From assembly GCA_947627575.1 (NCBI GenBank), contig CANQWN010000001.1:248001-312000 (forward strand): a DNA stretch of 64,000 bases. The letters run 5' to 3'. The stretch's first letter is position 1, and each line of letters begins with the position of its first letter. The position numbers were made by a program, and so were the translations under genes. Under the pieces are notes generated by a model, which was not told the DNA's origin, ran no database searches, and worked only from the letters and a program-made list of their open reading frames with translations. The DNA is from an uncultured Clostridia bacterium. Lineage in GTDB: Bacteria; Bacillota; Clostridia; Christensenellales; Borkfalkiaceae. Shown one piece after another: positions 33,632-41,200 of the stretch.

Positions 33632-35059
33632 TCAAACGGGATATACTTTGTCGGGATTTTTAGCCAAATCGCTGTCTATCCCCTGCTTCTGTGCCTTGCG
33701 CCACTTAAAGTAATTGGAAGAAACTTCGGGGAAAAGCGCATAAGACAAAACGTCTTCGGGCTTTTCGTAAAACCCTTCAGCCTTAACTTTATCCGTCAAA
33801 GTATGCATTTCGTCCCCGATTAAGTCTGCAGGGCGGCAAGATATCATTTCTTCGCCGTGCGCGGTGCACGCCTTTACTATCTCTTCGTTCTTTTTACCGG
33901 GTACGGCGCCGTATTTACCCAAAATCAAATCCTTGTATTGCGCCGTAATCGTCTTATACCTGCCTAAAAGCACGTTCCATACGGCTTGCGTACCCACTAT
34001 TTGGCTTGAAGGCGTTACCAAAGGCGGGTAACCGCAATCTTCCCTTACTTTGGGAACTTCCGCAAGGCATTGGGGAAGTTTATCTTCCTGCCCTGCCTGT
34101 TTAAGCTGATTCATAAGATTGGAAAGCATACCGCCGGGTACCTGATAAATCAAAGTATTTATATCAACTTTTCTTACTTTGGGATTGAGGAACCCGTCCT
34201 TTTCAAGCCTTGCCGCAACCTTATTGAAATGCGTAACTATCGGCAGAAGTTTATCTATTTTTATTCCGCTGTCGTATTCGGTACCGCTTAAAGTTGCAAC
34301 CAAAGGTTCGGTTGCGGGATTTGAAGTGCCGTTTCCCAAAGGCGACAAAGCGCAATCCACTATATCCACGCCCGCGCCTATCGCCGCAAGGTAAACCATA
34401 TCGCCCGTGCCGGTTGTATTGTGAGTGTGCAAGTGAATTTTAGTTTCGGGGCGTAACGATTTTTTAAGCTCCGAAACAAGTTTATAGGCGTCGAAAGGCA
34501 AAAGCAGATTTGCCATATCCTTTATGCAGATATTTTCCGCGCCCATATCTTCAAGCTGCTTTGCGAATTTTACAAAATATTCCAACGTATGCACGGGGCT
34601 TGTAGTGTATGAAATGGCCGCTTCACACACGCATTTGCCGCCCGCGCCGTATTTTTTTATAGATTTGATGGATGTTTCAAGATTTCGCGGGTCGTTCAAC
34701 GCGTCAAAAACCCTTATCACCCCAACGCCGTTTTCAATGGATTTTTCAATAAAATTTTCCACTACGTCGTCGGCATAATGCCTGTAACCCAAAAGATTTT
34801 GCCCGCGCAGAAGCATCTGTATGGGCGTCTTTTTAAGGTATTTTCTTAAATTACGCAATCTGTCCCAAGGGTCTTCGTTCAAAAACCTGAGGCAAGTATC
34901 GAAAGTTGCCCCTCCCCACGCTTCCAAGGAATAATAACCGATATCGTCCAAAAGGGGCAAAACGGGTTCCATTTCCTCGAATTTCATTCTCGTTGCGGCG
35001 TGGGATTGATGAGCGTCGCGTAAAATCGTATCGGTTATAAGAATTTTTTTATGCGCCAT
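33632..35059 (-). CDS. oadA: Oxaloacetate decarboxylase/pyruvate carboxylase-type carboxyltransferase, alpha subunit
   Basis: 475 residues of the HMGL-like carboxyltransferase: DTILRDAHQSHAATRM, EAWGGATFDTCLRFL, RGQNLLGYRHYADDVV, catalytic Lys in ENICIKDMANLL, HLHTHNTTGTG and GNGTSNPATEPLVATL. It moves carboxyl between oxaloacetate and biotin. No biotinyl domain is attached; biotin sits on the separate carrier two genes upstream. ATG 35059 with GGAG is preferred over an upstream TTG. Oxaloacetate is the most likely substrate by family, but a transcarboxylase 5S-type role is possible since an MmdA-like subunit is in the same operon. Confidence 0.93.
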   Translation of the reverse strand: MAHKKILITDTILRDAHQSHAATRMKFEEMEPVLPLLDDIGYYSLEAWGGATFDTCLRFLNEDPWDRLRNLRKYLKKTPIQMLLRGQNLLGYRHYADDVVENFIEKSIENGVGVIRVFDALNDPRNLETSIKSIKKYGAGGKCVCEAAISYTTSPVHTLEYFVKFAKQLEDMGAENICIKDMANLLLPFDAYKLVSELKKSLRPETKIHLHTHNTTGTGDMVYLAAIGAGVDIVDCALSPLGNGTSNPATEPLVATLSGTEYDSGIKIDKLLPIVTHFNKVAARLEKDGFLNPKVRKVDINTLIYQVPGGMLSNLMNQLKQAGQEDKLPQCLAEVPKVREDCGYPPLVTPSSQIVGTQAVWNVLLGRYKTITAQYKDLILGKYGAVPGKKNEEIVKACTAHGEEMISCRPADLIGDEMHTLTDKVKAEGFYEKPEDVLSYALFPEVSSNYFKWRKAQKQGIDSDLAKNPDKVYPV

Positions 35060-35072
35060 AAATTTATTCTCC

Positions 35073-36581
35073 TTACGCAAACATTGTCTGTGCGGCGCTT
35101 ATTGTCGCCTGCACAGCGCTGCCGTCAACATAGTTTTTAAAGCAAGCTATCAATATACCTGCGGCAATTGCCGAACCTATCACGCCGGCAACATTGGGGC
35201 CCATTGCGTGCATAAGCAAATGGTTCTGCGGGTCGTACTTTCTGCCCATATCTTCGGAAATACGCGCCGCCATCGGCACAGCCGAAACGCCTGCCGAACC
35301 GATAAGCGGATTGATTTTGCCCTTTGTAACTTTGCACATAATCTTCGCCATAAGCAGTCCGCCTACAGTTGCTATTACAAATGCGAAAAGCCCCAAAGCA
35401 ATTATAAGCAAAGTATCTACGGTAAGGAATATTTCACCCTTCGCTTTGCATCCAACCGCAACGCCGAGGAATATCGTTATCGTATTCATTAACCCGTGTT
35501 GCGCCTGTGCAGACAGCCTTTCAACAACCCCCGATTCCCTGAACAGGTTGCCAAGCATAAGCATACCGAGAAGCGCGATAGACTGCGGCAGGATAATCCC
35601 CACTACCAACGTAACTACAAGCGGGAACAATATCTTTTCCAGCTTGCTTACCTGCCTTAAAGGTTTCATCCTTATCGTTCTTTCTTTTTTGGTTGTAAGC
35701 AATTTCATAAGCGGCTTTTGTATAATGGGGATAAGCGCCATATATGAATAAGCCGCTATTGCTATTGCCGGGATATATTTTTCCGCCAGAATAGACGTCG
35801 TCATAATTGCCGTGGGACCGTCTGCGCCGCCTATTATCGCTATGGAAGCCGCCGCCGCAACCGAAAATCCCAGCGCAATGGCAAGTATAAACGCAACGAA
35901 AATACCCAACTGCGCCGCCGCGCCTATAAGCATACTTTTGGGATTTGCTATAAGCGGACCGAAATCCGTCATAGCGCCGATTCCCAAAAATATAAGCGGA
36001 GGATAAATTACTTTATCAACGCCGAAATACAGATACCACAGCAATCCCCTGTCGGTTGTAGCCGCATAAGACTGATCGATGATTATCGAAGAACTGTTAA
36101 ACACCGTTCCTGCGTCCGTAACCGTGCCGGAAATATATCCTTGAAGCGACCACAGCGAATTAAATTCGCCTACGCCCATAGTGTCCGATAGCCCGTTTAC
36201 AAGATTTTCAAACGACGAAAAATACGTAACCGTCTGTCCGTCTGCGCCTAAAAAGCCTTCCCTAATATAAATTTGGCTTTCGCCGCTACCGTATACCCCG
36301 ACATATTCAACCGAACCGTTTATACCGAGGCTTAACGAGGTATCGGCGGTGACATGCTTGCCCCAAAGTACCGACTCGGCGCCCGGTATGTTTATCAGAA
36401 ACATACCGAAAGCTATCGGCAGCAACAGCATCGGCTCGAATTTTTTTACTATGGCAAGATACATCAGCACGAAAGAAACGATTATCATGACATAGTTTTG
36501 CCAGTTGCCCTGTGCAAAGCCCATATCAAGATAAAGGTTACCGAATATTTTGCCGAAGTTTACAGCAAGTAAACTTTGCAT
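35073..36581 (-). CDS. oadB: Sodium ion-translocating decarboxylase, beta subunit, with a large extracytoplasmic insert
   Basis: 502 residues, polytopic. The family core is clear: PPLIFLGIGAMTDFGPLIANP, IGGADGPTAIMTTSILAEKY and NHLLMHAMGPNVAGVIGSAIAAG. It decarboxylates carboxybiotin and pumps Na+ outward. It is longer than the roughly 370-430 residues usual for OadB/MmdB: residues about 70-180, between the first hydrophobic block and GLLWYLYFGVDKVIYPP, form a soluble Gly/Ser/Thr-rich insert that would face outside. Confidence 0.93.
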   Translation of the reverse strand: MQSLLAVNFGKIFGNLYLDMGFAQGNWQNYVMIIVSFVLMYLAIVKKFEPMLLLPIAFGMFLINIPGAESVLWGKHVTADTSLSLGINGSVEYVGVYGSGESQIYIREGFLGADGQTVTYFSSFENLVNGLSDTMGVGEFNSLWSLQGYISGTVTDAGTVFNSSSIIIDQSYAATTDRGLLWYLYFGVDKVIYPPLIFLGIGAMTDFGPLIANPKSMLIGAAAQLGIFVAFILAIALGFSVAAAASIAIIGGADGPTAIMTTSILAEKYIPAIAIAAYSYMALIPIIQKPLMKLLTTKKERTIRMKPLRQVSKLEKILFPLVVTLVVGIILPQSIALLGMLMLGNLFRESGVVERLSAQAQHGLMNTITIFLGVAVGCKAKGEIFLTVDTLLIIALGLFAFVIATVGGLLMAKIMCKVTKGKINPLIGSAGVSAVPMAARISEDMGRKYDPQNHLLMHAMGPNVAGVIGSAIAAGILIACFKNYVDGSAVQATISAAQTMFA

Positions 36582-36595
36582 ACCTTACCCCCGAA

Positions 36596-36952
36596 TCAAC
36601 CTATAACTGCAAGCGTGGCGTTTGTTTCTACGTTTACGCCCTTATTTACGGCAAAAGTAATTTTACCGTTGCAAGGCGCGGTTATTTCATTGTCCATTTT
36701 CATGGCTTCAAGCACTATTATAGGCTGATCTTTTTTTACTTCGCTGCCGTCGGGCACCAGAAGATTTTTAATCAGCCCCGGGAAAGGCGAAACAACTTTT
36801 TCGCCGTTTGCGGTAACTTTTGCCGCAGGCGCGGAAACAATCTCCGCGGACTTTACATCGGCGTTTTCCGTCGTCTGCGCCGCGCCGCTTTCCACTTCTT
36901 CCACGCTTACCGAATAGCTTTTACCTTCTATTGTAACAACAAAATTACGCAT
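36596..36952 (-). CDS. Biotin carboxyl carrier protein of the decarboxylase
   Basis: 118 residues: N-terminal beta strand, Ala/Val-rich linker (about 22-50), and a biotinyl domain with the biotin lysine in VLEAMKMDNEITAP. It is the swinging-arm carrier between the carboxyltransferase(s) and OadB. The linker is shorter than in many decarboxylase gamma/delta carriers. Confidence 0.93.
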   Translation of the reverse strand: MRNFVVTIEGKSYSVSVEEVESGAAQTTENADVKSAEIVSAPAAKVTANGEKVVSPFPGLIKNLLVPDGSEVKKDQPIIVLEAMKMDNEITAPCNGKITFAVNKGVNVETNATLAVIG

Positions 36953-36960
36953 ATCTATAC

Positions 36961-37326
36961 CTAAATCCTTTTAATTCTCTTTACTTCAAATTCGCATTCC
37001 GGTTTTTCGGAATCGTAATACGCCATAATCGCGGCGACAACCGCAACTTTGATTTCGTCTGAAATTTCGTCCCCGTCGGAGGTTGCTTCATTTTCTGTTA
37101 TCTCCGTCCCGACGGCTTTATTCTTTTTGCCGATATTTTTCAAAAAAGCGAGATTATTTGACTTTTTAAGAATAAACCCTATCAGCCAGATAACGAAAAT
37201 AACCAATAAAATACCGATAAAGACGACTACAAAACCAATCAACGCATATACGAGGGCTTCGCCGAAATTATCGAAATAATAGTTCCCGTCCGAATGGGAA
37301 ACAATAGCGAGCAGTGAATTTATCAT
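36961..37326 (-). CDS. OadG-like decarboxylase gamma/delta subunit
   Basis: 121 residues: one membrane helix (about 27-53, ALIGFVVVFIGILLVIFVIW), a basic segment, an acidic stretch and a C-terminal part VAVVAAIMAYYDSEKPECEF. This matches the small OadG/MmdD-type subunits that assemble the membrane complex. The AIxAY motif is typical of Clostridia members. Located between the MmdA-like and carrier genes. Confidence 0.82.
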   Translation of the reverse strand: MINSLLAIVSHSDGNYYFDNFGEALVYALIGFVVVFIGILLVIFVIWLIGFILKKSNNLAFLKNIGKKNKAVGTEITENEATSDGDEISDEIKVAVVAAIMAYYDSEKPECEFEVKRIKRI

Positions 37327-37333
37327 AAATTCC

Positions 37334-38698
37334 TCACTTCAACAGCATCTGCAGGGACGCAATAAGATATTGCCTTATCAAAGAAGGTTGAATAATGTTA
37401 TCGATGTAACCGCCCTTTGCGGCGTTTACGGGATCTGAACGCTCCGCCGAGTATTTTTCAACGAGTTTATCTTCGTCTGCGTTGCCAAACTCTATTTCCG
37501 CGCCCTGCACGTCGCTGAAAAGCGCAACTTTGGCGGTGGCGAAAGCGTAAACATAATCAAAACCTATGCTCTTCGAAGCAAACAGCGTATACCCAAGCCC
37601 TATCGCGTTACCGTAGATAACGGAAATTTTCGCATTGGAATTACCCAGCGAACCTATATAGTCGCTGATTTGCCCCATAACGGGGCTGTCGTTCACCTCA
37701 AGCCCGCATTTTACTCCCAAAGCGTTTACAAAGGTTATGAAAGGAATATCGTAGCTTGCCGCAAAATCGCAGAAAGTTTTTATTTTATCCATATTTTCCG
37801 CGGTGAGATATACGCCTTCACCGCTTTCAAATACAGCCGCGGCAACGGCAATGCCGCCTATCCGCGTCAACACGCACTTGATTTCGGGACAAAACTCCGC
37901 GCCTATCTCCACCGTGGCGGATTTATCGAAAATTTTAAATATATCGTCCGTTTTACACTGCTTGTCAAGTTGTGGAATGGGCGAATTGAGATCCTGACAA
38001 TCTTCCGTTTCCGACAAAATCAGATTGTTTAATTTAACGACAGTTTGCCTGACTTCTTCCATTCCGTCTACTATAAAGGAAACAATGTTTGCTTTTTTGT
38101 ATGCTTTAGCGCCGCCCACTTCCGCCGCCGCGATATTTTTATTGCTTTTGGCGGAAATAACCAAAGGGCTGTTTACCGCAAGCACGCTTTTGTTGCCGAG
38201 GAAAAAGGTAAAATCGCACAGCCCGGCAAGCAAAGCGATCTGCCCGTACACCTCCCCGTCAACAACAAGATACTGCGAAACGCAAAGTTTAAGTTCGCTT
38301 GCCTTCTTTAAAAGCGCCGCCAGCCCTTCAAGCACCGTTACGCCCTCGCCAATGCGGACGCCCTTTGTGGAAAGCAAATAAATTACGGGGACCGACGCTT
38401 TCAACGCTTTGTCAAGGCAGGAAATAATCTTTTCGCAATTTGCCTTGCTTACGCCGCCGGAAAGCACTGCCGGATTTTGGGCAACGATATAAAAAGGATT
38501 TCCGTCGATAGTCGCAAATCCGGTAACAACGCCTTCTCCTGCGGCTTCGGTATTGAAAAAAGCGTCGTTTGAATAACTGAATGTTGCAAATTCAACAAAA
38601 CTGTTTCCGTCAATCAGCTTTTCTATATCTTCCCTTATGGATTTACCGCTTTGCTTAATCCTTTGCTTATTAGCCTTTAATAAGCTGATTTTATCCAT
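37334..38698 (-). CDS. MmdA-like acyl-CoA carboxyltransferase, divergent
   Basis: 454 residues of the crotonase-fold carboxyltransferase family (AccD/PccB/MmdA type). Recognisable: LIDGNSFVEF, GEGVVTGFATIDGNPFYIVAQNP, LSTKGVRIGEGVTVLEGLA, FVNALGVKCGLEVND and KVALFSDVQGAEIEF. The Gly-rich oxyanion loops of active enzymes (for example GPCAGGAVY and KAYGGAY) are not kept: the matching places read LVVDGEVYGQIAL and GNAIGLGYT. It is also shorter than the usual roughly 510 residues. ATG 38698 has AGAGG upstream. It may use an unusual acyl-CoA, or act structurally; first gene of the Na+ pump operon. Confidence 0.8.
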   Translation of the reverse strand: MDKISLLKANKQRIKQSGKSIREDIEKLIDGNSFVEFATFSYSNDAFFNTEAAGEGVVTGFATIDGNPFYIVAQNPAVLSGGVSKANCEKIISCLDKALKASVPVIYLLSTKGVRIGEGVTVLEGLAALLKKASELKLCVSQYLVVDGEVYGQIALLAGLCDFTFFLGNKSVLAVNSPLVISAKSNKNIAAAEVGGAKAYKKANIVSFIVDGMEEVRQTVVKLNNLILSETEDCQDLNSPIPQLDKQCKTDDIFKIFDKSATVEIGAEFCPEIKCVLTRIGGIAVAAAVFESGEGVYLTAENMDKIKTFCDFAASYDIPFITFVNALGVKCGLEVNDSPVMGQISDYIGSLGNSNAKISVIYGNAIGLGYTLFASKSIGFDYVYAFATAKVALFSDVQGAEIEFGNADEDKLVEKYSAERSDPVNAAKGGYIDNIIQPSLIRQYLIASLQMLLK

Positions 38699-38734
38699 AT
38701 AAAACCTCTTTAATGCCAAATTCCTACATATAAC

Positions 38735-38763
38735 ATTTTATCAAAAATTTTTGTAAAAGTGAA
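38735..38763 (-). promoter_or_regulatory. Possible promoter of the Na+-pump decarboxylase operon
   Basis: Minus strand: TTCACT (38758-38763), 17-nt spacer, TAAAAT (38735-38740), 37 nt before the MmdA-like start. Confidence 0.5.
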
Positions 38764-38810
38764 GTATATTGAAAATTTTTCGCCAAAAAGATTTTTTGTT
38801 TTAAATAAAC

Positions 38811-38836
38811 AAAAAAAGGCGACATAGTCACCTTTT
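38811..38836 (-). terminator. Intrinsic terminator after the VTT protein gene
   Basis: Minus strand: AAAGGTGAC, TAT loop, GTCGCCTTT, then T-run. It overlaps the last codons of the gene. Confidence 0.75.
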
Positions 38837-39730
38837 CAGTTTAAGTTTATTTTTGATAAAGCTGTCTATTTTGTCCGAAAATTTTAGCACCAGATAGAAC
38901 GCCGCAACTATCAAAGCCGCTATTACTATCCATATAAGTATTCCCCACCAGGTATTGAAAGGTATAAAACCAATCGAATAGGCGGTTGTGACAACCGAAA
39001 TCAACCGCGTAATCACAATCATTACCGAAAAATACAGCCAACTCATAGACGACAGCCCCGCCACAAAACATAAAATATCGTCGGGGAAAAGCGGCAATAA
39101 AAACATTATGGAAAGTATCAGATAATCCTTCCCTTTCAGTTTGTCAAGCCATTTATCAAGCGAATCTTTACCAACTATCCATTTTACGGCTTTGTACCCT
39201 ATCCACCGCCCTATCGCGAACGCCGCAAAAGAGCCTAAAACGATACCGATAAAGCTGAATATCGTGCACTTGAACGCACCGAACAGCGCAACGCCCGCCG
39301 CCACGGTTGCCGAACCGGGAACGGGCAGAACGATAACTTGCAAAAAGCAAAATAAAATATACAGCAAAACGGCAAGATGCCCGAATTTGCCGATGTACTC
39401 ACGCAAGGCGGAAATGCTTGTGATTTTGGTTATTATCCCCGTCGCGCAGATAGTGAAAAATATTATCGCGAAAATATCCAAAAATATCAGCGTGCAAACA
39501 ATAAGCCTGTGCAACGCCTGCTTATTAAGCAGATAAAATACGAAAAACGCCGTTAAAAGCAACATGATAACGCCGCCGCTTATTGAAAGTAAAAGCGCAA
39601 AATTATCGGCGATAAACGGTAAACTTTTATAATTGAGGGCGTAACCGATAAAAACAAAGGCAACAGCACCAAAAAGTACCGCTGCCATAATATTGACTAT
39701 ATGATTAAGAACATTTTTGCTTTCCGACAT
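38828..39730 (-). CDS. VTT/DedA-family (TVP38-like) membrane protein
   Basis: 300 residues with about seven hydrophobic segments. The VTT core is at about 130-235: VIVLPVPGSATVAAGVALFG, GSFAAFAIGRWIGYKAVKWI and LLPLFPDDILCFVAGLSSMS, with the conserved PGxxT…G and FPxD signatures. Members include phospholipid/undecaprenyl-phosphate scramblases and flippases; the substrate is not determinable here. An extra N-terminal block of three helices (1-105) precedes the core. Confidence 0.82.
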   Translation of the reverse strand: MSESKNVLNHIVNIMAAVLFGAVAFVFIGYALNYKSLPFIADNFALLLSISGGVIMLLLTAFFVFYLLNKQALHRLIVCTLIFLDIFAIIFFTICATGIITKITSISALREYIGKFGHLAVLLYILFCFLQVIVLPVPGSATVAAGVALFGAFKCTIFSFIGIVLGSFAAFAIGRWIGYKAVKWIVGKDSLDKWLDKLKGKDYLILSIMFLLPLFPDDILCFVAGLSSMSWLYFSVMIVITRLISVVTTAYSIGFIPFNTWWGILIWIVIAALIVAAFYLVLKFSDKIDSFIKNKLKLKR

Positions 39731-39771
39731 CTTTTCGCCTATACATATATTATATATTAAACGGCAAAAAT

Positions 39772-40218
39772 TTATAATGCGGTTTTAAAATTTTTAACCG
39801 CGTCGGTGGCGAGTTTATCGCAAATATTGTTGTATTCGTTATCGGCATGCCCTTTCACTTTATTGAAGGTAACCTTGTGTATATGCGTAAGTTCAAATAA
39901 TTTTTGCCACAAATCCGCGTTTAGTACGGGCTTTTTATCGGCTTTAATCCAACCGTCGCGTTGCCATTCGTCTATCCAACCCTTTTCAAATGCGTTTACG
40001 GTGTAAGCCGAATCGCTGTAAATCTGCACTTCGCAAGGTTGGTTAAGGCATTTCAGCCCCTCGATAACGGCTGTAATTTCCATACGGTTGTTGGTAGTTT
40101 TGCCCTCCGCGCCTGAAATTCTCTTTTCGTGCTTGCCGTAAATAAGTACCGCGCCCCAACCGCCTACGCCCGGATTGCCAGAACATGCGCCGTCGGTATA
40201 TAAAATAACTTTCTTCAT
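39772..40218 (-). CDS. rnhA: Ribonuclease HI
   Basis: Degrades the RNA of RNA-DNA hybrids. 148 residues with active-site carboxylates in LYTDGACSGNPGVGGWG, NNRMEITAVIEGL, QIYSDSAYTV and the last Asp in the CDKLATDA region, plus the loop EKGWIDEWQRDGW. Start ATG 40218 lies 5 nt after the proC stop, chosen over an in-frame TTG. Confidence 0.94.
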   Translation of the reverse strand: MKKVILYTDGACSGNPGVGGWGAVLIYGKHEKRISGAEGKTTNNRMEITAVIEGLKCLNQPCEVQIYSDSAYTVNAFEKGWIDEWQRDGWIKADKKPVLNADLWQKLFELTHIHKVTFNKVKGHADNEYNNICDKLATDAVKNFKTAL

Positions 40219-40223
40219 AAAAA

Positions 40224-41024
40224 TCAATCTTTGCCGTATTTTACTGAGGCTTCCACTGCGTCCGCTATAACCTTACGAAAACCGCCGTCCTCCAAAGTTT
40301 TGACGGTTTGAACGGCTCCTCCGCTGTATTTACTTACTTCAAGTATCAATTGCGAAGGCGTTTTTTCGCCGCGGGCAACCATCTCGCATGTGCCTGAAAG
40401 GGTTTGCAAAACAAGCGCTTTGGCTTCTTCCTTGCCAAGCCCCTGCGCAACCGCCGCGTCTACAAGGCTGTCTACAAGCATAAGCGCGTAAACCGTTCCG
40501 TCGCAATTTAAAGCGGTAACCGCGTTCATACGGCTTTCGTCTACGCTTAAAACGTTTCCCAAGCAATCGAATACCGCGGTTATAAAATCGGTGTCGTCCG
40601 TGGATTTATTGAAATCGGTCATATCCACGCCCGTCACTCCGCTGCCTATTTCGCACGGCAAGTTTGTTATGCAACGCGCAACTTTGACAGGCGTTATGCC
40701 GAACGCGTTTTTTATTGCGTTCTTTTTTACTTTGGGCATCAGCGATATAACCTTTTCGGGGACGTATCCGCCGAAATTTTTAACCGTTTCCGCAAATTTA
40801 TGGGGGTCGCAGGCAAGCACAACAAATTCGCTGTTTGAAACAAGAAACGCGCAATCGTCGGTGACGTTTATTCCGAGTTCGTCTATTTCTTCCGAAAAAT
40901 TTCCTTCCTCACAATATGCCGCAACTTTTTTTGCGCGCAACAAATCCGAAAGCACTACGCCCCTTAAAACGGATTCCGCCGTTGCGCCGAATCCTATAAC
41001 GCCGAGTTTAAATTGCTTTTTCAT
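40224..41024 (-). CDS. proC: Pyrroline-5-carboxylate reductase, divergent
   Basis: 266 residues: NAD(P)-binding N-terminus KLGVIGFGATAESVLRGVV and a C-terminal dimerisation domain with AVTALNCDGTVYALMLVDSL VDAAVAQGL and LEDGGFRKVIADAVEAS. The last step of proline synthesis is the family role. Family hallmarks are loosened: SGSGPAY reads NCDGTVYA, the Glu after it is Asp, and SPGGTT reads KYSGGAV. It may still reduce P5C or a related imine. Only rnhA follows. Confidence 0.75.
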   Translation of the reverse strand: MKKQFKLGVIGFGATAESVLRGVVLSDLLRAKKVAAYCEEGNFSEEIDELGINVTDDCAFLVSNSEFVVLACDPHKFAETVKNFGGYVPEKVISLMPKVKKNAIKNAFGITPVKVARCITNLPCEIGSGVTGVDMTDFNKSTDDTDFITAVFDCLGNVLSVDESRMNAVTALNCDGTVYALMLVDSLVDAAVAQGLGKEEAKALVLQTLSGTCEMVARGEKTPSQLILEVSKYSGGAVQTVKTLEDGGFRKVIADAVEASVKYGKD

Positions 41025-41044
41025 ACATAAACCTCAAAAAACAG

Positions 41045-41073
41045 TTGACTTGAACAATTAATTATTATATAAT
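41045..41073 (+). promoter_or_regulatory. tRNA-Trp promoter
   Basis: TTGACT (41045-41050), 17-nt spacer, TATAAT (41068-41073), about 21 nt before the tRNA. Confidence 0.85.
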
Positions 41074-41094
41074 TTAGACGCTTTCGGGCTATTT

Positions 41095-41169
41095 AGGAGA
41101 GTAGCTCAACGGTAGAGTCGCGGTCTCCAAAACCGTCGGTTGCATGTTCGAATCGTGTCTCTCCTGCCA
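41095..41169 (+). tRNA. trnW: tRNA-Trp (anticodon CCA)
   Basis: 75 nt including an encoded CCA. Acceptor AGGAGAG/CTCTCCT, D-arm GCTC…GAGT, anticodon stem GCGGT/ACCGT with loop CTCCAAA (anticodon CCA), T-arm GCATG-TTCGAAT-CGTGT. It stands alone with its own promoter and terminator. Confidence 0.96.
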
Positions 41170-41200
41170 AACTTTCCGCTTTACGGCGGAAAGTTTTTTT
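41170..41200. terminator. Bidirectional terminator between tRNA-Trp and purB
   Basis: AACTTTCCGC (41170-41179) pairs with GCGGAAAGTT (41186-41195); T-tract follows on the + strand, and the A-rich left flank serves purB on the minus strand. Confidence 0.85.
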
